A DNA stretch of 64,000 bases from Azorinus chamasolen (GCA_963576725.1 OY755243.1:35377846-35441845), one strand, 5' to 3'; shown: positions 51,681 to 62,359, counted from the stretch's first letter. A program made the numbers and translations. The notes: generated from the letters alone by a model not told the origin.

Positions 51681-51943
51681 GTACATTTTAACTTCGATAT
51701 ATCGAACATCAGGGGACCATACAAATTAGTTCGAGATAACGGAAGTTCGAGTCATCCGATTTCTAATTTGAGCAATATCTCAAATTCGCAGCTTAATGCA
51801 GGTCGAAAGTAATGCTGAAAGCTCCTACATTAAGCTGGCACACATGTTTCTAGATATGTGTAGTAATACATTTTAGAACAATGCTTCATTGTTATCCTTA
51901 AGTTCGAGTTATTCGAGTTCGAGATATCGAAGTTTAACTGTGT
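51681..51943. mobile_element. B2 MITE with deleted right hairpin arm
   Basis: TTTTAACTTCGATATATCGA to GATATCGAAGTTTAACTGTG. The hairpin left arm (AGCTTAATGCAGGTCGAAAG) runs to GCTCCTAC, then jumps straight to ATTAAGCT, so the right arm is lost. Confidence 0.88.
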
Positions 51944-51954
51944 ATAGTTTCCAA

Positions 51955-52141
51955 TAATCCTCTATCTTATATATACACCTTCCCACGCCTTTGCAAACAA
52001 ACAGAGAAGACCCAGCTTTGTTTGTTCATGGAATTATGTATATCTGATTCTCCACATTGTTCCCGGGTCAAAACATCCGGTGTATAAGAATTCAGCTGAT
52101 AAATATTCATGATGTCATTATTTCATTTGGTAAAGGGTTAA
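51955..52141 (-). mobile_element. A2 MITE with shortened hairpin
   Basis: GCAAACAAACAGAGAAGACC and CTTTGTTTGTTCATGG remain of the hairpin; the A2 flank with ATGATGTCATTATTTC ends GTAAAGGGTTAA. Confidence 0.82.
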
Positions 52142-52324
52142 CATGGTCAATGACAAACAATGTAGAACCAGATGAGAGGGCTTCTGAAGGAGAAGTATGA
52201 TCAGGCAGTTTTTTGATTGCTTCGTAAATCATATCCTAAAGGTAACATCGGCGAAGTTTGAAAAGAATGCTTGCAGAAACATGAAAGTAAATATTCATTT
52301 GAGATACATATATGTACATGAACC

Positions 52325-52540
52325 TTTTAGCCTATGGACTATTTATGTAAGAAATAATGACACCGTGAATATTAATTAGATTAATTGTTATAATAGCACA
52401 CAGACGCGTGTTTTTTTTGTTCTTGGCAGAAACTGTAGAATCATCTCTATATTATATCACAAGCAAACAGAGCAGACCCTGATCATATAGGAGCCGTCTG
52501 ATCTTGGTCTACTCTGTTTGCCAAGGCGTGAAGAGTCAAA
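52325..52540 (+). mobile_element. A2 MITE, ends eroded
   Basis: TTATGTAAGAAATAATGACA, hairpin 52463-52521 missing about 9 bp of the left centre (CTGATCATATAGGAGCC), right flank AAGGCGTGAAGAG. Confidence 0.82.
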
Positions 52541-52954
52541 AGCGGATTTACTGTTCGTCTTTGGAGAGGAGATATCTGCAAAATTCCAGGGAGTTTTTGT
52601 TCAGTTTGAGGTAAAGGCAACATAACCCATTCCAAGACATATTGATTTTTATCGTTAGAGGAGCTTGTCACATGATATTCCAAAAACCCGAAGACGTCGT
52701 CTGCTGAATCAAATTGTTTTATACACATATGTCAGTCGATTAATTCGAAATTTTGTTTTGATCAATTTTTTGTATAAAACTATATTCACATATATAGAAC
52801 TGTTGGGCATTTGTTTTTGTTCAGCAATAGGATAGGGGGCTTTGATTCTGGGTTAAACTATTTGCCTATGGTTAACTCAACGGAACCGAACGCTTCTAAA
52901 TTAATGTAAAATAAGCAGGATGTTTTTTTATTTTCTTTGCAATTTACCTGATGA
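52541..52954. other. Anonymous sequence
   Basis: Nothing recognised. Confidence 0.4.
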
Positions 52955-53105
52955 CGTTTTATGTGAAAAAATAATGACATTATGAATATTTATTAGCTTA
53001 ATTTGCATAATGGCACATGACTATTTGACCATGAGAGACATTTTAGAATCATGAGTCTATTTACATTGTAGTCACATTAGCAAAAAGAGCAGATCTTGAT
53101 CGTTG
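52955..53105 (+). mobile_element. A2 MITE left part
   Basis: GTTTTATGTGAAAAAATAAT, CATTATGAATATTTATTAGC and the left arm AGCAAAAAGAGCAGATCTTG, then the element stops. Confidence 0.65.
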
Positions 53106-53129
53106 ATATCAGATGTGCCTAACCACTCA

Positions 53130-53366
53130 TTAATTCTTTCCCTGTTCTATTTTTTTGTTAATAAATTCAACACCTATTGAATATTCATGGACTAAATACA
53201 TGTAGTTAGAATGGAAGGTGGAAGGTGGAGCATTGTAGCCATTTTAGAAAGTAACGAAACAGATCTTTCAACTTCTATTAGCAAACAGTCCTATAGGAGC
53301 CGTCTGATCTGGGTCTACTCTGTTTGCAAATGCCTGAAAATGCGTTTGTATGAAGGAAAGTGTTAA
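53130..53366 (+). mobile_element. A1 TTAA MITE with shortened left hairpin arm
   Basis: TTAATTCTTTCCCTGTTC to GGAAAGTGTTAA. Hairpin 53281-53327 jumps from GCAAACAG directly to TCCTATAGGAGCC; the right arm is complete. Confidence 0.9.
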
Positions 53367-53458
53367 TCTTCGGCATACTAGGCAGATGTTTCGTCCATTG
53401 CAAATATCATCTATTTCAGATTTTGAAACAGGCTTTTGTTTTAATCCAAAGAAGCAAT

Positions 53459-53520
53459 CAGACAATTTAAATCCTCATAAGATGCCGAGTTACTCGGCGT
53501 TTCATCTGGATTCAAACTGC
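53459..53520. mobile_element. D hairpin
   Basis: AGACAATTTAAATCCTCATA and TTCATCTGGATTCAAACTG around GATGCCGAGTTACTCGGCGT. Confidence 0.75.
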
Positions 53521-54099
53521 GAATCTCATCATCACCAATTCGCCATTAGCTGGTATAGCAGTTAACTGCTCTCCTCTAACTGTTCGTTTTCGGCAATGCT
53601 ACGGCATAGTTTGCGTGTCAGCCAATTGATTATTGCAGCAAAACAGTGGAAAAAGCAGCGTGCTCCAAAATCCAAGATCAATAGCTTTATAATACGTTTT
53701 GAAAAATACATCCAAGCGAATTATACATCGAGCGCTAAGTGCACAAGCCCTTGTACCTACGCTCTGTTGGCGAATTCGGGATGCCTTTGTTTGCAGTCAG
53801 ACTGGCTCTAGTCAGGACAGCCAGTAAGTCCGTGTCTCATTAGGATACAAACTATCTGGCACTCTGATTGGGGGTTTAGAAAGAAATCGAAGAAAAGCTA
53901 CTCTGAAACTTAAAGACAGTTTTTCTACATGTTCAGTAGAGGTGCAGATAGGAGGCGTAAATCTAAACATTTTCAAGAATAGCTCCTTTATCCACAGTGT
54001 AGGGTTTAGTGGAGAAATGACGTTTTCAGTGTTTGGGTACGCCCCTTTATCTGTAGCTCTGAATTGTTGTATAAAGTTATTCCATGTGTGCCCAGTTGT
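53521..54099. other. Anonymous sequence with a dispersed repeat shared with 38840-39140
   Basis: AACATTTTCAAGAATAGCTC, TTAGTGGAGAAATGACG and GTTTGGGTACGCCCCTTTAT closely match sequence around 38970-39120. A D half (CTCATTAGGATACAAACTAT) lies at 53836. Confidence 0.5.
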
Positions 54100-54310
54100 C
54101 CTTAACCCATTCCCTTCTGAACAATGTTTAGACACAACCTATTTGAACAAATTTACCGAAAAGAAGCATTTACTAGAGGAAAGGAATTTTATAAAAGTGT
54201 GTTGTTTTGACACCAGTGTGATAGGAGCAAATGTTCTGTTTATCACAATGGTTTCAAGATATAACTTTTACAGAGGCGTCGAAAGGCGTCATTTGGAGCG
54301 AATGGGTTAA
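54100..54310 (+). mobile_element. C-family TTAA MITE with shortened hairpin
   Basis: TTAACCCATTCCCTT to GCGAATGGGTTAA. The hairpin left arm lost about 17 bp (CACCAGTGTGATAGGAGCAA); the right arm is complete. Confidence 0.92.
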
Positions 54311-54589
54311 TACTTAATAGCGATTTAGAGAAACTCATGTTCGACGGAAAATCGCTCATAGGGTCTGCCACAATGGACGACTGTGTGGTTGATTATCTTT
54401 GCAAAACTGCTTGGATCCAAGCTGTTTGTAACGATTTATGTGTTCGAGTACAACGAAAAGTCCAGACATTATTTGAAGACGCATCTACCTGGGACGAAAG
54501 AGTTAAAGAAAGATGTTATAAACTGTATTGAGAAAAATGTGCCAGACCGCCCAAGTGACTTTCACCGTTAACGTTAAGCAGATTAGGCA

Positions 54590-54756
54590 AACGTTGTCGT
54601 CTGCAAACGTTGTCGTCTGCAAACATTGCATTCTGCAAATATTGTCGTCTGCAGACTTTGACGTCATTGTCGTCTGCAGACATTGTTGTCTGCAAACACT
54701 GCTTTCTGAAAATATTGTCGTCTGCAAACATTGCCGTCTGCAGTTATTGTCGTGAG
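54590..54756 (+). repeat. 16-bp tandem repeat, about 10 copies
   Basis: Unit GTTGTCGTCTGCAAAC with variants (CAAACATT, CAGACATT). Confidence 0.9.
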
Positions 54757-54783
54757 CTTTCGAACATGTTGCCAGAGTATTTT

Positions 54784-54846
54784 ACAGTTCAGATCCAGAT
54801 AAAGCACGCGGTTTCTTGCTGTCTAACCCGGATCCAAACTGTTTGT
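54784..54846. mobile_element. D hairpin
   Basis: ACAGTTCAGATCCAGATAAA and ACCCGGATCCAAACTGTTTG. Confidence 0.7.
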
Positions 54847-54892
54847 AAATAGTAAACACTTAATCTTCATCGACTGCCATAACATTAGTACA

Positions 54893-55335
54893 TAGAGACG
54901 CCTTTTGAATCCTTTGCAAACAAAGTAAACCTAGTTCTGATGGCTCCCGTAGGAGCTGTATGACCAGAGTCTGCTGTTTACTTAACCCATTCCCTCACAG
55001 GCTATTTTTAGATCCAACCTCTTTGAATGAATCTACCGAAAAGGAGCATAAACTAGAGAAAAGGAAACTTTTGCAATTTTGTAGTTCTGAAACCATTGTG
55101 ATAAATAGAGCATTTGCTCCTATGGAGCAAATGCTCTCTTTATCACAATGGTTTCAAAAAGTGACTTTTACAGAAGCGTAGAAAGGCGTATTTATGGGGG
55201 ACATGGTTAATGAATATAATGATATGGCTCTTTTTCTCTACAGTTTATGCTATGGTAGAAATCCCGTTGTCCTTGGTGTCATTACAAATTAACTAGTTCC
55301 GGCATGAATATTCACGAAGTAAAGGGTCTAATAAG
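54893..55335 (-). mobile_element. A2 MITE carrying a C insertion
   Basis: TAGAGACGCCTTTTGAATCC, hairpin 54916-54981 (GCAAACAAAGTAAACCTAGT, CTCCCGTAGGAG, GTCTGCTGTTTAC), a C element at TTAA, then ATATAATGATATGGCTCTTT and A2 flank to CACGAAGTAAAGGGTCTA. Confidence 0.85.
54982..55210 (+). mobile_element. C-family TTAA MITE nested in A2
   Basis: TTAACCCATTCCCTC to GACATGGTTAA, 229 bp, TTAA at both ends, hairpin 55089-55155 (centre CTCCTATGGAG). Confidence 0.93.
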
Positions 55336-55841
55336 ACGTTTGCTAATACATATGGGTCAAAAATAGGAATGTTAAGTGGAAAATCCCGATTCTATTATCT
55401 GCGGTAGATAACTCAATATTGTATAAGCGTTCTCTAAAAAGCAACTTCTGGAACTGAACAATAAAAACACGGAATTGAAATGCATTGATTTCCTGTTTGA
55501 ATCACAATGGAGGCATATCTGGCGTTAATTATCCTAGAAATCAGAACAAACCATTGGAACAATCAGGTCTGCCCTTGCATTTGCTTAGTTCAAATATTTA
55601 CTCAGATTTACTCGCCGTATAGGCCCATCTACCCCAATTCTACCGTAAATTCCAGACTATGAATCCGGTCTTCCGGGTATTTTGGCGATACTGAATAGAG
55701 ACGACAGACAAGTTTAAAAGCCGACCAGATCACAGTAAATAAGTGTGTGATCTGGATCTAATATACACCTGAAAACGGGCTTATAATGCTACTGATATTG
55801 GCAGTTGATTTTAAGCACTTATGACTCTGATGGGATTGGAG
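55336..55841. other. Anonymous sequence
   Basis: Nothing recognised. Confidence 0.4.
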
Positions 55842-56036
55842 TACAGTAAAACCCCTCTATAACAGAATTCTAGTAGAGAAGAATTGACATACTTTTAGGC
55901 AGGTGACTGCTTAATGCAGGGTGGAAGTCAGACAGAAAGCTCCTAGAGGAGCATTCTGTATGACATTCAGCATGCATGAAGCTGCTACCTGTCTCCAGGG
56001 CCGACATTTCTACTGTTTAAAGGGGCCTTTACTGTT
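55842..56036. mobile_element. B1 MITE
   Basis: TACAGTAAAACCCCTCTATA and AAGGGGCCTTTACTGT with hairpin 55909-55983 (centre AGCTCCTAGAGGAGCA). Confidence 0.88.
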
Positions 56037-56129
56037 ATTTCTGATGCTGCTGACAACGTTTGAACGAATTTGATTTTCCGATCAATCATTTTGTCCGAAT
56101 TGAAATTTAGACTCTAATATCACTAATAT

Positions 56130-56300
56130 TTTAGTTAATAGAATATAATAGAAGTGTAGAATAGAATAGTTTAAAGTAGAATGGAATAGAACATATGTTA
56201 ATAAGATTAGAGTAAAAAAAAAAGAATAAAAATAGAACAGGACTGGGTGGAATGAAATGAAATAGAGATGGATGGAATGGATCTTAATTAGATTTAGTGA
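56130..56300 (+). repeat. TAGAA-type AT-rich low complexity
   Basis: AGAATATAATAGAAGTGTAG and similar imperfect pentamers lie just left of the 26-bp inverted repeat; a related AGAGT array lies just right of the other end. Confidence 0.7.
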
Positions 56301-57477
56301 GATAAATACTACAAAAGAGAACATATTAGAAAGTGCTGTGGGATTGAAAACAGCAGCATAGATATACCAGCAAAATTATCGAAAGATATTGAATAGAAAA
56401 ATATAGGATAACATCATATCGAGGGGTTAATGCCAGAACTCGCTAACTAGCCAATTTTACGATTTTCACTTTTTTACATATTCTGATATAATTTTGTCTT
56501 CTGCATATTATGCTCTTTTCCCCATCATCAGATGGTGTTTCTTTCCATACTTATTGATCAGGATCCAAACTAGCTATTACATAACGCTATAAAAGTGTTC
56601 TGCCAGAACAGACCATCTTTCAATAGCCCCCTTAACCTTACGCTTTATGCACAGTTTTACTGAGCCAGAACGTGCCATCTGTCAATAGCATCTTTTGGCA
56701 TAAGGCTAACTTGCAGATAAAATGATTTTCTGTACTGCCAAAACATTCCACGAACAGTTATCCTTTTCTGGCAGAGCACATCTGTACAAAATATTCAAAA
56801 AGCAATGGGACCAAAACTAGCTATTAAAAGATAGCCGCTAAAATTTTCTTCTTACAAATATTTTCTTCACGCAAGAACCCGCTATTTTAGAATAGCCAGT
56901 TCTTGCACGCATGTTTCAGCACCATGCGGATCTTAATTCTGTATCATAAACAAGATATCTAGTTACAGCCTGTTCTGGCATGTGATATCAATGCATTCTT
57001 TTCTTAATTTGGTGATGATAACTGGCTAGTATACCCTTGGAAAGTACTTCAGATTATCATATAAACGCTTGTTTTTGTGGAAGATATGACTTTACGTGGA
57101 GGCTTACATAAATAATTAAAGGTAAGAATTTTTCTAGTATATAGTTAGATGCAAAACGTAAACTATACATGTATACCAGTTTTATATTGTAAGAATTATT
57201 GAGTGTTACATGTAATGGTCAAACGCTCATCAAAGAGCAAACTGTGTTGGGGTTTTTTCAATGTTCACTTTCCAAATTGTAGGGTTTGTATTATTCTTTG
57301 GTGTGTTTGGCATTTTACAATTAGGTTGTAATAAATTTATTCCAAATACTAGGTATGACATAATTATATAAGTACATTGTTAGCATTAAAAAGGCGATTA
57401 CTAAACTATATAGTCTTTGGTTAAAAGTCAAGGCCATGTTTGATGTTAACACATATTTAGATGGCATAAAACATTAT

Positions 57478-58720
57478 TTTTCAGATGGAAGTGGATTGAG
57501 GATGAAACAGTAACAATAGTTTCAAAAACAATGTTACTCGAGACAGGTTGATAACAACAATACAACAAGTAATGATGTGCGAGAACACGCCACAGCTCAT
57601 GTAGTACATGGACTAGCAGAAGAAAATTACACAAACGGTATGGTGGAGTTTGAGTTACAGAATAAACAGGAAAAAGAATCACACTAAGGTTAATAAAGAT
57701 AAAACTGACCAATATCAAGAGCATGACAACCACGCAACACAAATGTTCAAAGACAATGAACACAGTGAAATATCAGAAAGTGTGAAGGAAATAGATCTAC
57801 TTGAAGAAAATCTGGATGTAGTGGTCCATGGTGAAGCAACAGAAAGTGTAGATGAAATAAACGTTCAAAAAGAGACACTGCTTAAAAAGAACACAATGAA
57901 TCAGCAGAGGGTGTGCAAGAAAGGAACGCAAATGAAAGTTTGATTGAGAATAAAAGACCATGAAACAGCAGAATATTCAACAGAAAGTAACGTGCAACAA
58001 GAAGAAATTTATGTAAAAGGACATGGTGAAACAGAAGAAAATATGAAAGAAAGCAACAGACAAGGAGAGAAAAAAATGTTGTAAATGAAAACAACGGAAC
58101 AACAGATGCTTTGAAAGAAATGAACTTGCACACTGAATATATGGACGATGGTGGACATAGTGAAACAACAGACACCGTGCAAGAAACAAACTTTAAACAT
58201 GAAAATAGGGATGAAAATGACCACAGTGAAACACCAGAATGTGTGAATGAAGAACGTGTGCATCAAGCAGAAATAAATGAGATTGAGACAATAGATGGTG
58301 CCAAATGAACTAACTTTCAACACGAAAACTAAGAAACACCAGACGGTATTATACAAATCGATTCACAACATTAGAAAGTAAATGATTCGCGGGAAAGTGA
58401 TATGACAGACACAATAGAAGAAAATGAGTTAAAACAACAGAAGCAGAGTGAAAATCAGTGCGTAAAAGAAAATAAAACTCAACAAGACAAATCAGATGGC
58501 CAAACTTTGAAATTATAGTATCACTCAGAAAATAACACACAACATGAAAAAGTAACAAGTACATGTGTAAATGATACAGACACACTTAACTATGAACAAA
58601 ACCAAAGTGAAAACAAGTCTGAATACGGAGTAAGGGGAATATGCGAATTACATGATCAAGTGAGAAAATTTAGAAAGAATAGGTCAAAGAAAAGAAAAAC
58701 TCAACAAAAGTAATCGGACA
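57478..58720 (+). pseudogene. Decayed coding sequence with acidic ~22-residue repeats
   Basis: From about 57751 the plus strand encodes repeated units of about 63-69 bp of the form (H/G)SETTESVKE-N---EN, for example HSEISESVKEIDLLEENLDV, HGEATESVDEINVQKETLLK and HSETTDTVQETNFKHEN. Eight or more units can be followed by switching frames, with stops at about 57941, 58082, 58306 and 58516, and frameshifts between. It is Glu/Asn/Gln/Lys-rich and probably disordered. Position inside the 26-bp inverted-repeat element suggests a gene of that element or captured cargo. Function unknown. The longest open pieces are 57650-57943 and 58111-58308. Confidence 0.6.
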
Positions 58721-58725
58721 AAGAT

Positions 58726-58986
58726 ATGAAAAACTCGACAAAAGTTGAAGTACCCCGGTATCTAAATTCTTCTAGTTCAGATGAAGATGTTCCATTGAGT
58801 CATTACAACACACTTCACGTTTGGAAAAGAATGTCGCAGAAAACGAGTCTGAGGATGAACTCTGATCCGCTGCAAGACGCCGTAAAGTCTATAGATAGTG
58901 AATGTGAACATTTACTTTTAACAAAAAGTCGAGAAAGAAATCAAAGCGTGAAAAAACATTCAAAAGGATCTGGCACAAAACAGTGA
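58726..58986 (+). pseudogene. Open fragment, Ser/Asp-rich, downstream of acidic repeats
   Basis: An 86-codon frame with RYLNSSSSDEDVPLSHY and a Lys/Ser-rich tail. It continues the same strand as the acidic repeats after a frameshift and may be the next part of the same ancient protein. No domain recognised. Confidence 0.4.
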
Positions 58987-59040
58987 AAATTATACAAAAG
59001 AGAAAGTAACGCAAGAACAAATGTCATTCATGATGTACTA

Positions 59041-59450
59041 CAAAAAAGTGCAAAGGATGCTGAATCCCAAAAGCAAATATTTTAAAAGGAAACTGAAATA
59101 ACTAAGGCTGTGTTGTGGGCGAATGGTTTAACATGGGAACAGGTACGCCCTTACGGAGGTTGCTTTTTTGAAGGATGTGGGAAACAACTTAATATGACAG
59201 CAAGTATGCTTAGAAGTCACTTGTGCAAGACTATTGGTGATAGTTTAGAAGATTACATCTGGTTTGTCATGAACACAACCAGATAATGAAGAAGCATTTG
59301 TCACGGAATATCTTAAAGAAATTGAAAAGCAAAGACAGGAAGGTTACTTGACAAGTAATGTGGCAGATTGTCTCTCGTTAGTCCAGGCGAAATGTCATTT
59401 ACATAAAAAAAGACGAACAACCGATTATCAGGATGTTCCCGCTTGAAAGT
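59041..59450 (+). pseudogene. Zinc-finger-like coding remnant
   Basis: In the frame from 59041, one TAA (59083) precedes an open stretch TKAVLWANGLTWEQVRPYGG then CFFEGCGKQLNMTASMLRSH and LCK, a C-x4-C-x12-H-x-C pattern like a degenerate zinc finger. After a shift near 59283, DNEEAFVTEYLKEIEKQRQE and SNVADCLSLVQAKCHLHKKR follow, ending at about 59445. Codon-like composition and several Cys/His support past coding. It may be a DNA-binding part of the element's protein; the family is not identified. Confidence 0.5.
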
Positions 59451-59651
59451 TACCAAAGGGAAACTGGAGCAGAAAATGACATTACACTAGCTTATGTGTC
59501 TATCCCAGGGGTGTTTGAACATGATGATGCTAGTGTTGTGATTTCTGCAATACAAAGAGAAAACACTGCAATGACGATTGTATGCATAAGATGTGAAGAG
59601 AGAAGCGGTACCTATTCGGTAATATCAATGCAAGAGTGTTCCTCAAGATAG
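59433..59651 (+). pseudogene. C-terminal coding fragment of the same element
   Basis: A 72-codon frame (MFPLESYQRETGAENDITLA ... CIRCEERSGTYSVISMQECS) overlaps the end of the previous fragment in another frame, as after a frameshift. It has no recognised domain. Confidence 0.4.
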
Positions 59652-59752
59652 CACATCGCCATCAAGAAAAATCAACACCAAGGAAAAAAGCAATATTTTG
59701 TCTACTCCCGTATATAGCTTAATTTAATTATAATTGTAAAATTATTGTTCGA

Positions 59753-59822
59753 GTGCCAAACACCATTGATTCGAATGAGATGCACAGTTACTCGGAGTAT
59801 CATGTGGATCAACACTGTTTGC
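59753..59822. mobile_element. D hairpin nested in the 4.45-kb element
   Basis: GTGCCAAACACCATTGATTC and CATGTGGATCAACACTGTTTG around ATGCACAGTTACTCGGAG. Confidence 0.7.
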
Positions 59823-59994
59823 CTGTGTTATTTCCCTTAGGGTAAGACAGTAATCGGGCTTTAAATGATATGGGGAAGGATAGGAGTTTGCTGCAAATTA
59901 TATAAAAGCGCTGTTGCATGGTTCCTGCTGTAATAATTAATCACAAACAAGACACATTGTTTCTATCGGTCGTTTACAGTTAAACTTGGCTAAT

Positions 59995-60235
59995 CATTTA
60001 CTTTATATAATATGCATTTTCATGCATTCGCAAATAGAGTAGACCGAGATGAGACAGGAATTGCATGATCATGGGTCTGCTCTGTTTTGTATAACATTGT
60101 TGCCTGGACTTTTCATAACTGCTTACATCAATAAAAATTCTTATGTTAGACAAAAGAAAACAATAGACAAAACTACTTAAATATGCATGATAGGCAGACT
60201 TTGCATAAATACAAATCAGGTAAAGGGATAATTGC
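59995..60235 (-). mobile_element. A2 MITE nested in the 4.45-kb element
   Basis: TATGCATTTTCATGCATTCG, diverged hairpin 60029-60095 (GCAAATAGAGTAGACCGAGA, GGGTCTGCTCTGTTTTG), eroded A2 flank ending AGGTAAAGGGATAA. Confidence 0.7.
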
Positions 60236-60896
60236 AGTACCTATGGTGTTTTTGACTTTTACACTTTATGCTTCTGTATTATTTTCAGCTAGATGAAAAC
60301 TAAACGCACTTTTAACATACAGAGATAGCCCTTTTTGATCCTAGATTGGTTCGTTTGCAATAAAATTATGTCTGCCAAAACTGTCCACCGACACTTAAGA
60401 CCCTTTTATATACATTTTCGTTACATCAAAAACAATTGTCAGTCCAGTCAAAACAGGCCATCTTTAATTGGTATGTTCTGGCAGGCAATTGGAGTATTTT
60501 ATTGTTACGTTTCGTTTTCGCCAAAAATCGCTATCGACAGTTGGCCTGTTCTGGCACGTGTAAAGTGATGTTGTACTGCAAAAATCTTCACTGCCTGAAC
60601 AAGCTATATTTCGTTAGCCTGTTCGGGCAGAACGTAATGATGGAAAAATGGAGGAATTTAGAGAGCCAGAACATTTTTTTCATTTTTTGAACCAATTACT
60701 CATTATAATAGAAAAATATACATATAGTATAATAAAGCACATAAAAGTCAATGCTTTTTCTGATTTTGGCTCGAAATCCGATGTTTTTATCTATTTTAGA
60801 AAGTAAAACGTGTCTCCTGTAAAATTTGAAAAAGTAGAGATGGAGAGTTCTGGCATTAACCCCTCGATATACATGTATATAAATTTTGTAGATTAG

Positions 60897-61362
60897 AGTA
60901 GACTGGATTAGAGTAGAGTAGATTAGAGTAGAATAGATTAGATTGTAGTAGAATATATTAGAGCATAGTAGATTGTAGTAGAATATATTAGAGTAGTGCG
61001 GAGTAGAGTAGAGTTAGATTGTAGTGTAATATAGTAGAGTAGTGCAGTGCAGAGTATATTAGATTGTAGTAGAATATAGTAGAGTAGTGCAGTATAGAGT
61101 AGATTGTAGTAGAATATAGTAGAGTAGAGTAGTGCAGGGTAGAGTAGATTGTAGTAGAATATAGTAGAGTAGAGTAGTGCAGGGTAGAGTAGATTGTAGT
61201 AGAATATAGTAGCGTAGTGCAGAGTAGAGTAGATAAGATTGTAGTAGAATATAGTAGGAGTAAAATAGTGCAGGGTAGAGTAGATTGTAGTAGAATATAG
61301 TAGAGTAGAGTATTGCTGAGTAGAGTAGATTGTAGTAGAATAGAGTAGAGGAGAGTAGAGTA
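60897..61362 (+). repeat. AGAGT-derived array with ~45-bp unit
   Basis: Unit AGTGCAGGGTAGAGTAGATT, GTAGTAGAATATAGTAGAGT, AGAGT; TGCAGGGTAG recurs 45 bp apart at 61133 and 61178. The array starts about 25 bp outside the right end of the 4.45-kb element. Its minus frame (166 codons of Y-S-T-L-L) is an artefact. Confidence 0.92.
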
Positions 61363-61716
61363 ATACGTTAGCAATAACTGTACTACATTACAAGTTAACA
61401 GTAGGCTGATTGTGGATAAAAAGTATGCGATATTTGCTTCTGATGCCGATCCGATTTTCAATAGAAACAAAATATGGGTAAGTATCATTCAAGCCCAAAC
61501 AGGTCAACTATTGAACAGACCGAGGTCCATTATAACCCAGAAATCAATATTGATGCTCTATTTTGTCATAAATCAATATGGATGTTCTACTTTGTCATAA
61601 TTCATTTGTCGAAGCACATCAGAATACAGAAAAATGGTTAAACAGCACACGTTACAGCCATCATGAATTAGTCGCCAGATCTAATTATAGGTTTTACCCC
61701 TTACTGCTAGTGTCCC
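61363..61716. other. Anonymous sequence
   Basis: A short direct repeat (AAATCAATATTGATGCTCTA and AAATCAATATGGATGTTCTA) lies at 61542-61590; otherwise nothing. Confidence 0.4.
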
Positions 61717-61951
61717 CTAACCCTTTACTCCATGAATATTCATGTAAGAAATAGTGACATCATCAATATCAATTAGATTAATTGTTTTATTAGGAAATAG
61801 ACGCAGGAGGGAAAGTCAAAAATCATATGTGTATTATATCATAAGCAAACGGAGCAGACCCTGACCAGCCGGCCCCAACAGGAGCCCTCTGGTCTGGGTC
61901 TACTCTGTTTGCAAATGCGTAGAAATTCGGATTTATGGAGTAATTGCTTAA
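61717..61951 (+). mobile_element. A2 MITE
   Basis: CTAACCCTTTACTCC to GAGTAATTGCTTAA; hairpin 61844-61912 has GC-rich changes (CCGGCCCCAACAGGAGCC). Confidence 0.88.
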
Positions 61952-62359
61952 AAAAGACACATGCAAACAGTGTATACCCAGATCAGGGGAATACGGAAGG
62001 AGTCTTCTAATATGTGTATGCATTGGTTGCTCCAGACATTATTGTCCAGATGTAACTTCGACAAGGATTTCTTACCGAAGAAGTCACAAAATGAAAATTG
62101 GAGTCATTCAAATACGCATTTAATTAATTTCACTAAGAACACGGATTGAAAAGCAAAATGACTGGTGTCTAAAAATGTATATGTATATTATGTAGACACA
62201 GATAATAAACTCGTTTCAGAATAGTCTTCCTGGGGCATATTTGGCTGTTAGGTATTTTGTCAAAGATTTGCATGACCCATGTAAATGAAGAATGTATCAG
62301 TTCCAAATATAGCATTTGGTGAATACACTCGAAACGTGTACGTAGACAAGGTTTAGGCA
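61952..62359. other. Anonymous sequence with a lone A-type arm
   Basis: GCAAACAGTGTATACCCAGA at 61965 is a single A3-like arm. The remainder is unrecognised. Confidence 0.4.

Larger units (their letters stand above)
56416..60870. mobile_element. 4.45-kb element with perfect 26-bp terminal inverted repeats
   Basis: Positions 56416-56441 and 60845-60870 are exact inverted copies (ATATCGAGGGGTTAATGCCA + GAACTC). The motif GCCAGAAC or its complement recurs inside both ends (56602, 56664, 56972; 60475, 60548, 60665) with several one-mismatch copies, like subterminal transposase-binding repeats. The interior carries decayed coding sequence (57478-59650), a nested D and a nested A2 MITE. No DDE, tyrosine-recombinase or reverse transcriptase motif was recognised, so the superfamily is unknown. 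Flanking TAT/ATA fits a TA target, but the duplication cannot be separated from the repeat itself. Confidence 0.8.

Noticed and set aside
53268..53465. Short peptide ANRVDPDQTAPIG and similar fragments shared among several frames
   Set aside because: They are translations of the A hairpin arms, recurring because the element is repeated.
54337..54531. 64-codon frame MFDGKSLIGSATMDDCVVDY... as a gene
   Set aside because: No domain, splice context or homologue recognised, and its middle overlaps a D-like arm (TTGGATCCAAGCTGTTTG).
60988..61488. 166-codon minus frame rich in Y, S, T, L
   Set aside because: Translation of the AGAGT-derived tandem array.
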